Source: Solanum dulcamara (lineage: Eukaryota > Streptophyta > Magnoliopsida > Solanales > Solanaceae). From it: a DNA stretch of 64,000 nt. A program made the position numbers and the translations under genes. The notes under the pieces were generated by a model. It searched no databases, was not told the origin of the DNA, and worked only from the letters and a program-made list of their open reading frames with translations. Numbering within the stretch: position 1 is the stretch's first letter; each line of letters opens with the position of its first letter. The stretch covers positions 75,301,501-75,365,500 of the forward strand of contig NC_077240.1 in the NCBI RefSeq assembly GCF_947179165.1, written 5' to 3'. This document shows positions 26,291-39,601 of this stretch, in pieces.

Positions 26291-26369
26291 CATGACTTGT
26301 TCATTGATTTTCACTTTCACCGCCACCTCATACGTACATCACTGAACTTGCATTTTAGTCGGAGGGGGG

Positions 26370-26757
26370 AATCAAGCCCAACCCGCCCAACCCGTTTAGG
26401 TTTGGGAACATTATTGACCTGTCCATTTATTAGGTTAAGCCATTTCAACCCAACCCATATCAATCCATTGAAAATTAGGTTGATATGTAACTCAAATTGA
26501 CTCAAGAGAAATTTTTTCAAACTTATGTTGCTATGATAAAGAAAAAAATAATTTTATTAGGTACTAAAATTTGTAAAGAACAAATAAAATAAGTAAAATT
26601 TAGTAAAAATGGATTTGGTTGGGTCTTGACCCGTTTTATAACTCATTACCCAACCTGTTTTGACCCAACTCATATTAACCCAAGCAAATTTGGATTGGTT
26701 GCGTCTTGACCCATTATGACCCGTCCAAATTTGACCCAACCGCCCAATTGCCATCGC
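26370..26757. mobile_element. Decayed hAT-like MITE fragment
   Basis: The right end reads CCGCCCAATTGCCATCGCTA, close to the end of the MITE at 9782. The interior has repeated TTGACCC/GGGTTGG motifs. No matching left terminus or target duplication was found. Confidence 0.5.
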
Positions 26758-26759
26758 TA

Positions 26760-28648
26760 TATTTTAGGTACTGCATTTTAGTTTTGCTTAACTTGAAACT
26801 TTTAGATTCTAGGGTCTGTCTCCAAACCTTCAGCCTATCATTAATTCTGCCGCATGTCTCGTCGATCAAATCATCTGTGAATAACATACACCATAATACC
26901 TCCCCTTAAACATATTCATTGCATGCGATTATTGTAATTCCTTCTTCTAATCCCTAGTGCAACCCCTATCACGGTCGAAATGTGTTCTGAATCATCTCCC
27001 ACTATTCTAATCCGGGTCTTGAATCCATCATACATGTACTTTATAATCCTAATATAAGCTACAAGTACACATCTAAACTCCAAACATCTTCATTAATTAT
27101 CGTAATTCCTTCTTCTAATCCTAGAAAGAAATCCATTGAATTCATGAGATTTCTCTCATCTGTCATTACTAGTAAACTAACTAGTAAGAGTTGCCTAAAT
27201 CCCATATATCCTTTAGTTTAAATGTAGCTAAGTTGGAAAAAAAAACACTAAACCATAGTAATACAAAAAATTAAAAAGTCCAAATCAAATGAAGTGACAA
27301 AAGTTAAAGGTGGCATCATTTGTAGGTTTATGAACTCCAAGTATTGGTGAATGACAAACATGGAAATGGAATAATTGAAGATTCCCACATACATAAATAT
27401 AGCAAACACAGTGACTACGTCAAGATCATTGCCAGAAGTTCATGATGAATGAGGTTCTACGTGTGAAAGCAATGCAATTTATCAAAGACAACCTATATAT
27501 TCACTTATTATTTGGTTTCACTTTATTTTGAGTCTTTGGAAAAGCTTTGAAGTAATTCAAGAGCTTTTACAAAGCTTTCTTTCTTAATTAGTTTTCTGTT
27601 AATTTTTTTTTCTTTAGTCTTGCATATTATTCAACTTTAAATTGTTAGCTTGTCAACTAATAAAATGTGTTGATTGGTTCTCTCTGCTTATAAATTATTG
27701 TGATACTTTTCGTTTTTCAAGATTTATACTACGTAAAAATTTTCATCATATGACTACCTTATGAAAAATGGTTAGCTATTTATTTCTTATATAAATATAT
27801 ATATATATGGTGTTTTCTCCTTCATTAGAAAAACGTACTATTTTGGTTCATAGTTTTTCTCTTTATAGAGGTCAACGCATATATGTATGACCTAATTATT
27901 ATTTCTACAAAGGAGATAAAATCATATAATCTCAATAAAGAACAAATAAATAATATGGTTTTCTTCCATCTATTTGTTTAATTAAAAATAGAAGATACTT
28001 TTTCTTTTATAAACAAAAATAGAAGATACTTATGAAACAATTTAGTGGCTCATGAAAGAATTAGATCAATTTTGCAACGGTAAAGATATTTTGACCTATA
28101 TCTAATAGTTTAAAGATATTTTAGATCAAAAATCAAATAAAAAATATTTTATTCTATTTTTAATAGTTTAAGAAAATTTAAAAAGAAACTGAAATACATA
28201 AATTGAAATTCTGAAAGTTTTTACTTATTTAGCTAGTGACAATTAGTAGTTAGTATATATATGATGAGTATGAGTAGATTAAATTAAAAGGTCCACTTGT
28301 GTCATTTTTGTTTCAATCACATGCATGGACTGACATTGCTACTCATTATATACCACATGCACATGCACATGCAAAATCTATGTCCCATGTCTTCACAATC
28401 CCCCCCACCCCCACATCCATACTGCGGGAAATATTTTTTGATATCGAATTTATCAGAATTTAATATATTTTTTTAGCATGATGCATAGATATATAATTTA
28501 TAAGTAAAAATTTAATAAAATTTTATAATAAATAATAAATATATAATTATTCAAAAAAATAAAAATAATGAACTTAATACGAAAAATCTTTAATGTATTG
28601 ATATAAATTGATTCTAAATACTCCTTCACGCCTACCCCAATGAGTGAC
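26760..28648. other. AT-rich non-coding spacer
   Basis: No gene recognised. There is an imperfect repeat of ATCGTAATTCCTTCTTCTAA (about 26930 and 27100) and a CACATG tandem near 28350-28372. Confidence 0.5.
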
Positions 28649-28656
28649 GTTGCAAA

Positions 28657-28937
28657 CAGGGGCGGAACTAGAGGGGTGCGAGGGGTGGCGACCGAACCCC
28701 CTTCGTCGGAAAATTGCACTATATATATATTGCGAATTTTTTTATTCATGTACAAATATAATTTTTGCATCCCCTTAACAAATGGAGATTGTGGATTAGT
28801 GGATAAGGTGCTTGTGATTGAGCCTGCGGTCGTGGGTTCAATTCTCAACAATGACACATATTTTTACTTTTTTCATCCAGTTTCTTATTTTTTAATTTTC
28901 TTGAACCCCCTTATCAAATATTCTGGTTCCGCCCTTG
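28657..28937. mobile_element. hAT MITE (281 bp) carrying a tRNA-like internal promoter
   Basis: Ends CAGGGGCGGAACTAGA and TCTGGTTCCGCCCTTG are inverted. The flanking 8-bp duplications GTTGCAAA (28649-28656) and ATTGCAAA (28938-28945) differ at one base. The interior has a tRNA-like segment: a box A-like TTAGTGGATAAGGTGC near 28796 and a box B-like GGTCGTGGGTTCAATTC at 28828-28844, spaced as in a tRNA gene. The ORFs across it on both strands are chance frames. Confidence 0.82.
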
Positions 28938-28945
28938 ATTGCAAA

Positions 28946-30715
28946 GAACATAGTCCTTAACGTAAAGAAAAAAGAGAAGAACATAGTTCTTTGATCATTA
29001 CTTTTCTATACATACTTTAAATAACTAATTATTATACATTTATAATTAATGATTAAATTACCAAAAAGTGATTATTTATCTCAATATAAGTGTCATTTTA
29101 GCAAATAAATTGTTTCTCAAAATAAATGTCACCTGAGAAATTCAAGATAAAGTTGATATATTTTTCAGTTATGTTCTTATACTTCATCTTTTTAATGGTG
29201 TTCAATTTTCAATACTTATTTATTAATTAAAAATAATTTAAAAATTACATATTATATTTATTAAATTCTTAGTAGATGTATTTTTTTTTTTAAAAAATAA
29301 CACTTATTTTGTGATAAAGAAAATAAACGGTATCACATGAATTGAAACGAAAAAAAAAATAAGAAACTTGGATTTCTTATTTATTTTTTTTAGTTTTTTA
29401 TTCGGTGTCCGAAGTCTATAGAGCTACGATTAAATTCGAATGGCGCACTGCAAGGTCCATTCGGGAGTGACGCTCGTAATAGAATTTTTTCATACCCATA
29501 ATTCATATCCAATACTTCTAATTAAGGGTGAATCAGACTCAATATTTTACCACAACCCATGTTGATAGAAACTCGGGAGTTGGGATCGCACTTCCAATAT
29601 AGAACGGAGAAGTCATGATGATGGTATGATGACGTGACCCTTTTAAATTTGATGAAGTGCAACTTTTTGAATGTATATTTTAAAATGAATTTGCTTTCAA
29701 GTCAAGTCACATTTCAACTATCTCAAGCGGGGAATACAAAATTGCCAATGCGTTTTTGCTTTTTTGAGATTAAATTTCTTAATTTTGATCATGTATTTGT
29801 ATATATAATTTTAGATTTTTAAAATAAATTTTATATATTTAAAAATGACGTGTGCAAGTACTATATACATTCTAATTAAAATTTAAAATATTTAAAAGGT
29901 AGTATATTAAAAAGTTATAATCAAAAAAAGAAATTGTTTGACTTTCAAAATTTAAATATTGATACATAAATTAAGGTCCAGTTCTTTCACCAACGCGAAC
30001 CCTAGTTAGATTCTGACATGCTATACTTTTTAGGTATTGGGAGAATCCAAATACTCTTTATCGAATTTAGAAAGAACTCTTAAAGATCTTTTTATCTTTG
30101 AAAAGATAAATCGAGGTTTTAAGATAATAAAAAAATGATACTTTTTTTTGTACTCTAACTCGATAGCTCATTCGAGATAAGTAAGTGAATGGCTTTAAAG
30201 CGAGGAAAAAAAATAAGAAAGGAAAGCGAGGGAGTGATAACTAGGAAAGACAATACCATTTGCTCTCGTGCAAAGTAAAACATAAACGTGGTCCATAATG
30301 GGGTTCTTTTTTCTTCTTTATAATAATTCAAAAAGACAAGGATCGAAAGAGATAAAAAAATTAGAAATAAAAGCTAACTTGGGAAATGTAATTAACGGTG
30401 ACGGAAAAGTTTCAAAACTAAAAAACAGACGTGAATTTTAATTATTGAATGGAGGCGATAATTTTAAGATTAATGCTAATAACACTTACTGCAAATCTTC
30501 AAGTTTTATTATTTATATAAATATCCTATCTTCGCCCCTTCCCCCTCCCCACCCCTTTTGCCACCACCACCTCCATCACCACCATCACTTCCTCATTTTC
30601 CCCCTCCTCTACCATTACCTCCTCCTCCTTCACCAACACCATCACTAACACCACCTCCTCCTCCTTTATCAGAATCATCATCCCCGTCATCGACTTCTGT
30701 CACAATCTAAACTGC
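28946..30715. other. AT-rich non-coding spacer with a CCT/CCA-rich tract
   Basis: No gene recognised. At 30534-30690 there is a pyrimidine-rich tract of CACCAC, CCTCCT and CATCAC units; the His-rich frame across it is an artefact. Confidence 0.5.
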
Positions 30716-32617
30716 TGTGAGAGGCACCCACACTAAAATTTATGTGGGAGAACCAATTATCCAAGTCAACACGTATAAACTAACAGTTTGAAAACAACAC
30801 TTTTAATTAATCAATCAAGATTTATAGAAAAATTATTAATAGAAAATATTCACTGAAATAATTTTTCTAGGATCTGAAAGTTGTGTACCAAAATATCTAC
30901 ATAATCTAGAATATAGGAATGCAACTACAAATACAAGAGTCTAAATTCAGAAAAATGAACTAGAAAGAAATGATGAATCCATGGCAGTCCGGAAGAAGCA
31001 TCTCACCTTAGATTCGGAATACATGGGACTCACAACTTAGGTCGTGCATCAACTACCGAAATATGTCCTATACTCAAGAAAGAAATAGCAAATGCAGTAT
31101 CAGTACACAAGGACAACAATGTACTGATATGATCATCAATCAACTTTAATATACGAAAGATGAACATACAACTATCACCTACATTGTTAATCCTTAAGGT
31201 TTATCACCAATATTCACATACTTTATATCTCTGTACATGTTACAGTGTCCATTACAACTTCATCCGTCTGTATGCAATAATATCACAATCAATGTCTCCC
31301 CAATCATGAGACCACCCTCTTACCCAGGTCACTTCAAATTAAACCACTAAGACAATTGAATTTCTGCCCGTGACCCATAGCTTAGTTATACGAATTCTCA
31401 TTAAATTTACTTCTATACTACACAATGGGTATAGATTTAACTACTCAAACAAGAGAATTAATCTCTCTTAGATAGGTTCAGCGGAATTCGCCCTAAAATA
31501 TAAAACCAACATTATACACATAAGAGTTTCTCCCCATTATCTTAGCATAAACAAACATGCGCACCACAAGGATCTATTCATCATCCATATTAAATCAATA
31601 ACCTCATGATAACTAGACACCATTTTTAAAAACGACTAAAATATTGAGTTTTTATAAACTCAATCACATAGTCAAAATAATTATGACAAATAGACACACA
31701 ATTTAGCAATAACTAAAGCATTGACATAAGTTAAAATAATCATGATCACAAGTATGACATAACCCTGACTTCCAGACTCAAGTCTTAACTTTAGTAAACA
31801 TATGAAATCGTATTAAGGCCTTTAACATAATTTCAAGATCAACTCAAGCACGACATAGACCAAAATTCATTGTCACATTATTTAAAACTAGTTATGAAAT
31901 ATGTTAAGGAGGTCTTTCATAACAATAATTTCCGCAATTATGCAACAATAGCCCTTTTCTCACATGGTTCCCAATCAATTTTGACTGTCCTGAAATCAGA
32001 GTTTCTCTACAATCATAAATCACTCTTTTCCCTTACCATCTCTACCAAGGTAAGTCCCTGCACAATTAAGAGTTGTAGTTCCTCACTTGAGTATGTTATT
32101 TAACACATTAGGACTCATCCCTTAATAGTCTTGGGTCTTACACGGTTCAAAGCACATAATATAGTTATGACTCTTCCCTGACATCTAGTTCATAAAACTT
32201 ATTAGAAATATTTACCATGCAATTTCAACACACAAGCAAGGGTATTTCACACTTTAAATCAGGAGTGACTATGCACATAATCAAATGCTCAGCTACATTA
32301 GTTGATCATCTATGCATTCTCATCGCCTCTAAGGAAAGATACCAATTGGAACCTTTTTGATTCCAATTTCCTTGCTTGTGTTACTTCAGCTATGAAAATT
32401 GCATCCAATTTACCTCATTGAGATACCAATTAGAATCCATAGATAACAACTAGACGCAACCCTTATCAAAAATGACACACCACATGAATAAGAGAGAAGG
32501 AATGGTATTACTTCCTAAAATACTTCATAGCTTTCTGAAGATTAGATGTGGACGTCAACACACCAATCCGTAAGAGTCTATTCCACACTCGCTCTTGTAC
32601 TGGGAGATCAGTAACCT
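30716..32617 (-). mobile_element. LTR-retrotransposon sequence, partial
   Basis: The left end TGTGAGAGGCACCCACAC and the following 500 bp (including AATGCAGTATCAGTACACA near 31090) match the LTR at 9803-11675 in order. After about 31250 the similarity is lost and no coding domain is visible. The minus orientation is inferred from that LTR and from the primer-binding site at its right end. Confidence 0.5.
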
Positions 32618-32631
32618 GGGCTCTGATACCA
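32618..32631 (-). other. Primer-binding site (initiator tRNA-Met type), minus strand
   Basis: On the minus strand this reads TGGTATCAGAGCCC, the standard site for priming reverse transcription from initiator tRNA-Met. It lies three to four bases from the LTR-like sequence that begins at about 32635, so that LTR is the 5' LTR of a minus-strand element. Confidence 0.75.
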
Positions 32632-32634
32632 ACT

Positions 32635-35454
32635 TATCATGACCCAACCTATCGGTCTGTACGGTCACCTACTCTAACACCTAGATAGAAGAACCCTTAT
32701 AGAATATATGTGGGAGTTTTACCAAAAAGCCATTAGTAGCCAAAAAGAGTAGTGAAAACAACATATATAAAAATTTTAAAACTCCAAGTTTGGTTATAAT
32801 AAAAATACTTTAACACCCCCAAGGATAATAGTCTAAAAAGGTACAAGAGCTTCTAAAGATACAGAGTATAAATAAAGTAATAACACAGCTCCAACCATAA
32901 GGAAGAAAGAGTAGAAGCTGTTGGAGAATTATCTTCGTCTTCACCTAAAAAACATCTCTAACCCTGCAACCAGACTATGCCAAGTGGCATAGCAAGAGTA
33001 GTATCAATACAAATAACACGTACTTATAGGTATCATCGATCAACGCGATACCCACCGTATAATATAAGAAAATCAACAAGAAGAAAATATGTTCTTAAGA
33101 AATATACCACCAAATCTTTATGTGCAACTCTTACTATTTTCAATAACCTCATTAAATTCGTCAAGCCTAACTTTCACCTCTTCTAGTTGGTCCGCTGCTA
33201 ACTCTAATACAAATCAAGGTCTAACCCTTCTATCACATAGAGGAGATTTCAAACTACAGGCCACTACAACTCTGTCTAACAAGTCTATTACCTTTAGTTT
33301 TCAAACCAACACCTGGCCCTAGAATAATTAACATTTCACTTGGAAGAGGTAAACATTTAAGTGAACTAAGACTTTCCTCTTAACCGTACTGGCCCATTGT
33401 GGCGGGACATATCCCGCTCTGGTGGCCTCGCCATAAAGGGATTCCTCCTGCTAGAGTGGTCTGGCCGGAGACAGTAACTCTGACTTCTCCCACAATCCCC
33501 TTTTTCATATATACCAATAGAACACCATCAATATCTGACTCTAAGTCACTAATTTTATTAAACCACACATCAATTGCTCTCCACTTATTTATCACGGTCT
33601 CACACCTACGATACGGATGCATCTAGAAACCATAACATAACCTGAACATGCATATTTATAGAAGCGCAATACCAATTTATCATTTTAAGAGAAATATATA
33701 GTTCACCGTGTAATTCTCAATTACAACTGTTAACATGGCAATACTTGGACCTTCGGTCCTTTCATATAAATTATTACACAAAATGGACATGCTCAAATAT
33801 TCATCAAGTCATTTTCTCTATCATCATACATATAGTCAAGATCAATTTACAAATGATAGCCAAACAATGGTTCTCTCATGGAACCCATACCAAAATTATT
33901 AGTGTGTCGGAATGTAACATCCGATCCAATATAGGTGTCGGAATGCGACACCCGATCCAATATCACAATCAAAATATATAAACAAAATCCATAATAATAG
34001 TTCACATACTTACATAATTAAGAAATCAGGCACATTGCATGTAATTGTTCTCAAATAATCATTTCATTAGTTTTATTTCACTTTATTGCATGAACGCGCA
34101 TTACTCAAACATTTCACATATAACTGTCACTATGAACACTCATATAAATATATATATATATATCCTATATTTATATTGATCAATAGTCTCATACTGGACC
34201 CCCTTGATTATCACAAGTCTCAAGATCTTACTCTAATCCAGCAATTTCCTTACATTTTAACTTTACAAGGACCATCAACCATATCAACAAGTAGTATTAA
34301 GGTTGACAATCAAGAACTAGACTATCATCACTAGTCACAACATAATCATAATCTGTATAGGACATTCCTACATAAACAGCAATAGCAACACATTCAGCCA
34401 TCCGTGCCCGAAGGCCTCAACATGAAATCTTCCGTCAATCTACGATACCTTATGCAATGGGAACATATTTAAACTACTCAATTGAGAAATCTAGCCTACT
34501 TGGGCGCCAAGCAACTGCTGCATAAGTCTGATCGCGAACCTTGACTCATTTGATGAAATTTTAGCTTGTTCTTGATCTAAAAAAATGGTATAATACAAAA
34601 TCAATCACAAATGGCCTAAATATTTTCAGATTATATACAAATCCCAAACTCTAGGCCAAACTCATGATTTTCCCACCCAAGCTATGGTTTTTCTACCATT
34701 AATTTACCTAAACTACCAATTTCCTGGCAACATTAGAGAATTGTGATAAATAAATTGAGATTAACCATTCTTAAGATTAGCCTAAAATCTTACACCCTAA
34801 AATCCTCATGAAACCATATTTTCCCCACTTTAGAATGAATTAACCATCTCCTATGGCCACAATTATGCTTTCTAAGGACTAAAGAATCAAACGAGTGTTA
34901 GATTGATGAAAGGACTTATCTTGAAGGAGGAAATTGATGGAAAACTGAAGAAATCGCTACTCTCTTTTCCTAACCTGACCTTTGACGAGTTTTGGGAGTA
35001 AAATAACATTTTAGGTCTAAAAATAATATTTAACTGCGTGTTGCCCGCTCTGGCAGTCCTACCACAGTGGTCTAAATCCCGCTCTGGCGGCTTCGTCCAA
35101 ATAATGTTCAGTAAAAAGATCATAACGTTTTACTTCGAACTCTAAATAACACAAACTTGGTGGCGTTGGAAAAAAGACTAAAATACATTTAAATTGATAT
35201 GTCATGATCCACCAAATTCATTATAGATTGAGAGAAATGGCCGTTTGAAATTGATCTTAGTTTAAACTCAAGTTCAAAACTAAATCAGAAAGACACTTTC
35301 AGCTCAACTTTGAGATAGGGGCATAGCACGATCTTAATTTACAACTAATGTACTCACATACCAAGGTATTGATCCTACTCTTATGATGAATGAGATTCGC
35401 ATACCCTTACCGCATATATTTTTAGGTAACGACGGGATCGATCGTTACATAAAA
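32635..35454 (-). mobile_element. 5' LTR (minus strand), about 2.8 kb
   Basis: On the minus strand it starts TGTAACGATCGATCCCG (35454) and ends GGGTTGGGTCATGATA beside the primer-binding site. It holds repeated GACACCCGATCCAATA units near 33905-33965, CCCGCTCTGGCGG-type repeats at 33400-33470 and 35040-35095, and AGTAGTATCAATACA at 32998. These repeats mirror those in the LTR at 9803-11675, so the two are related families. No internal genes. Confidence 0.6.
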
Positions 35455-36847
35455 AATTTAGTTTTAGGAGTTTGACTCCACGAGTCTATCTACAATCCAT
35501 GGTTACTTCTATGGGCAGTAGATGGCATCCGTAAAAGTCAGATTCTGCAGAAACTTAAGTCTTTTTCTAGGCTTTTCTGATCTGATCTGAGCTAGGATTT
35601 TTGGGTGTTACTGATTTGTTCTTTTACCATGTCAGCCACACTCTCATTTAGTCGATCTTGATAGTCCGAATACGAGAGGCATAACCTGATTCAAAGGAAT
35701 TCTAACTCCTACATTTGTGTTACCTATGGATGATTTTTTCTACAATCCGAGGGTTGAGTGAATTCCACGGCGTAGTTGAAGTACACTTGATTCTAGATTG
35801 ATTACCTACTTCTAGAGTTTTAGTGGAGGGAAGAGGATGAAGAACCTACCCTAAACAACTCCCAAAATATCTTAAGTCTTATCCCTAATGAATCCCAATT
35901 GTAGATTTATGAAAAAAAATAGCTTGACCGACATCACATCTGGTCTCCACATGTTCATCGCGATCAATTTTTGTGTTTGCATAGTCTTTTGTAAAACACA
36001 TCTATTGTTTTTACTCCAAAGTCAAATTGACAAGCGATTTATTAGAAACTAGATTAAAAACACTTCATTTGATATGTAAATCATCACATACCTTATCAAA
36101 GTCTAGGAGATATATTCATTCAAAATTGACCTTTAGAAGAAAATTCATTTGCAATGTCACTAATTCTAAGGGAACAAGGGATCTAAAATTACCATTTTCC
36201 TAAATGTGTTTTCATTAGACTAAGGATAGAATTCTCCAAGGATTAGAAAAGTGGAGATAGGGTCAAAATCCCAAAGGATTTATTAGCCCGTAACCTTATA
36301 TAAACATAATAAACACTATAATATGTTGATCCCTTTGACATATTTACTCATTCTTGACCTTATCTTTTCAAGGTCATACAAATTCGTCGACGTTTGATTA
36401 GTTGTACTTTAACTTAAGAGGCACAAGGTATAACAAGAAGCTAGACAAAATTACATTTCCTTTACTTTATTTTTCACACTCGTTAAATACACACACACAC
36501 ATATATATATATGCATACACACACACTGTCCATTGAATGAGAAATACACAGAGAATTTCCCACTTCTTTTCTCTCTTAATTTATATATATGATAGAAAGT
36601 AAGAAATTAAGAAATTATATATTAGGGAGCTAGCTGGAAAAGAATTAGATTCAGCTTTTCAGCAAGAGAGACAACACAGACCAGCAATGGCTTCCATTTC
36701 TGAGATCACTCATTAAAAAAATTCTCAAGTACAAGCATTAGAACTTTTGAAGTATGATTCTAGCTACTACTTCTTAAATATAACTGGTGCTAGTAATAAA
36801 TGAGTTAGTTATGATGAAAGTTATGTATTATTTTATACAGAGCTTAG

Positions 36848-36945
36848 TTATTTTAATTTTTTATTCTACGTAAAAATAGTGTGACTCGAACCCAGGACCT
36901 ATCGGTCGTGGGTGGAGGTGCTTAACCAACTGAGCAAAATAGCAA
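36848..36945 (-). mobile_element. tRNA-derived SINE remnant
   Basis: The minus strand carries a box A-like GCTCAGTTGGTTAAGCACC (complement of 36917-36935) and a box B-like CCTGGGTTCGAGTCAC (complement of 36881-36896), separated by a tRNA-like distance. An A-rich tract follows on the minus strand. It is too degenerate for a functional tRNA: no acceptor-stem pairing is visible. Confidence 0.6.
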
Positions 36946-38322
36946 ACGAAACAACGTATTAATTTTATACCTATATAACTCACTTACAAACCAGCTATCA
37001 AACGATCCTTAAATTATATAATTAGATAAGTGGTTTGAACTTTTGAAGGATAACTCTACTAGTTGCTTAAATATAGAATGATAGTACAACGAAGTTGTAG
37101 AAATAATTAGTAAATTAATTAGACAAGTGATTAGAGAGAAAACAGTACAGTTGGTTTGCAGGGAGGGTGGGAAGCACATGCTCCATGCTTCTGAATAGTA
37201 AAAGCATTTGGGAAAGGGAGAACTGTGAGATATCAGAGGAGGAAGGGAATGTCTTCTGTGGTTCTTGGGTTTAGTGCTTTTTTTAAAAAAGAAAAATGCC
37301 ATGTATTCCAAAACCCACCCTTTTATGTCATTCATTTCTTTATTATTGCCTATTAATCAAATTTGGTAGGATGCAAGTTGCAACAGTTTTAATGAATGCA
37401 TCACCATGTATAATTGTTCCTCGAAATCATTTTGACGTCCTTTTCATGGTATTTGTGGAGGTATTTTTTTTTGTAAAAAAGAAATATTTTTTTTATAAAA
37501 ATTATGCAATGCATGGTAATGTCAACATTATTAATACATTATATTTAATATTATTTTTATAAATCCTATCGAACAAGCCTTTTTTTCTATTGGCATCCAT
37601 ATATAAACAGTAGAGTATATATTTTCATTTATTTATTTTACTTTTTTTATTCTTTTTTTAAAAAAAAGTATATCACTTTCTATATTTAGGACCTTTTTTG
37701 TCTCAATGTATGTAATACATTTGCTTTTTCAAAAGTTTTTATTTCATTTTTAATTTTTTTGTCAAGTCAAATGGTGTCAAATAAATTAAAATGGAAAGAA
37801 TAACTCTTTGCACCAAACATCATACATAACATATTTAAGATCACAAAATTTTAAAAATATTTTTAAAAAAATAATTAAAATTAAGACAAACAAATTAAAA
37901 TGAATGAGATACTACACATGCCAATTATAAACTGAGGATTGGTGGTAATTCAATTATTCTTTTACCAATCTTACACATATTTCAACAATGTATTCCATTG
38001 TTAATTACTCATTTAAGGAGAAAGATATGGGTAATTCAATAAAATAATACTACAAAAATTAAATGATTCATGGATCAATCTCCTGACCATTTGAATTATT
38101 AACAAAATACTAGTAAATACCTTAGGAAATCCTTAGTCAAAATGAAATTAATTAGTAAGTTAATTAGATTTCTAATCAAACATGAATTGAGTGCAAAAAA
38201 AGAATTTGCGAATTCCAAGCAAACCTTAGATGCCCAAAAGACATTGAATAAAAGCTAAAAGGGACCTTTATGTGATATCTGGAGAAAGAGATAACTTTTG
38301 TAATAATTTTGGGGCTGACATT

Positions 38323-38378
38323 CCCCCCCCCCCCCTCCCCAATCCCACCCCCACCCCCAACAACCCATCCACCCCCAA
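38323..38378. repeat. C-rich tract (C13 plus C4-C5 runs)
   Basis: A run of 13 C is followed by CCCC, CCC, CCCCC, CCCCC and later CCCCC runs separated by one to a few bases. The complementary strand has G-quadruplex potential. Confidence 0.8.
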
Positions 38379-39005
38379 ATGCTGTTTTTTAATACAGGTG
38401 GAACATGTATTTGTTTCATTAATTAAGTCAAAAACAATTATTATTGTTAGACCTTCAAGAATATATAATAAAGTATAAACATTGCTTAACTTTATGATAC
38501 AATGAATAGTGTAAAGGATTATTTTTTTTCATTACCAAGTCACTTCAAATATAATTACAGTTAACAACCCATACAATAAGTAAAATTAGTTAAATAAGGA
38601 GGGCTATCAATCTATTACGATAAATTAAATTAGATTTTTTATTCGATATCAAATGCTCACTTTAAAATTTGTCTAAATTTAAATTTATATGGAAAAGTCA
38701 TGAATTATAACACAAATATCACACCTATAGTTTTATTCGTTTAGTGTATATAATATATAGATGCTATTTCTCATGTCTTAATTTATATGTTAATTATATT
38801 TCTATTTTTATTTTATTTTTAAAAATGTCATACTTGTGTTTAGAAGTAATTTAAATTTATTTCTCAATTTACTTTAATAAGATCATTATAGACAAACATA
38901 ATAACTTGTTATAAATTATAGTAATTTTAAAAAAAAATCTTTCAATTTTTTAATATTTATACTGTTGGATCAAATACCACCGCACATCAATTGAAGCAAA
39001 TAATA

Positions 39006-39262
39006 CTCCCTTCGTTCTTTTCATTCTTTTTTAGCGTGTTGTGAAAGTTAATTTGAATAAATTTTTAAAACTAAATTAGATTATATTAATTTAATAATTT
39101 AAAATAAAAATTTTAATATTCAAAAACTATACAAAAAGTACTACAAATTTTATTTTTTTCATATCAATATGATAAAAAAGTTTATCTTAAAATATTAGTC
39201 ATAATTCATATCGTTTGACTCTAAAAAAAATAATTATGACAACCAAAAATGAACGAAGGAAG
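39006..39262. mobile_element. Stowaway-type (Tc1/mariner) MITE, 257 bp
   Basis: CTCCCTTCGTTC at the left and GAACGAAGGAAG at the right form inverted ends flanked by TA dinucleotides (39004-39005 and 39263-39264). The interior is AT-rich and non-coding. It lies about 570 bp upstream of the LAX2-like start. Confidence 0.8.
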
Positions 39263-39598
39263 TATTATATTAAGAGAATTGATTTTATAGGTCATACCAT
39301 TTTTTTTAGTTTCATGCCAGAAATTTCATTTTTACATAGATTTATTTTAGAAAAAGGCATTTTCTGTTATTTTTACAATACAGAGATGTGCAAGAAGAAT
39401 AAAATATTATGTGTACAAGTGACTGACCACCATCTATTTTTACCCCTATGGAAAAAAGAAAAAAAAAAGAAAAAAAAAACAAATTTCATCCCTTACAAGC
39501 TTCCAAACAAAGAGAATTAATGGAAAGTGAGATTCGCAGGTAGCTTAGTATTATTCTCCTTCTTGTCCCGTTTGATGTTTTGTCCACCCTAAAAACAA

Positions 39599-39601
<3 letters not shown>

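Larger units (their letters stand above)
35455..39003. other. Intergenic DNA upstream of the LAX2-like gene
   Basis: No gene supported. The region 36480-36720 has promoter-like features (TATATATAT runs, a CTCTCT-rich leader, then an 8-codon ORF at 36686), but no downstream coding exon was found. A SINE-like remnant (36848-36945) and a C-rich tract (38323-38378) are annotated separately. Confidence 0.5.

Noticed and set aside
28498..28960. Two overlapping ORFs of 106 and 119 codons
   Set aside because: They read through a hAT MITE in both directions; the residues come from the tRNA-like segment and TIRs.
30445..30648. Histidine-rich ORF
   Set aside because: Produced by a low-complexity CAC/CAT/CCT tract with no conserved context.
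37140..37270. Possible microRNA precursor (GGGTGGGAAGCACATGCTCC region)
   Set aside because: No convincing complementary arm was found and it does not match a conserved plant miRNA that I know.
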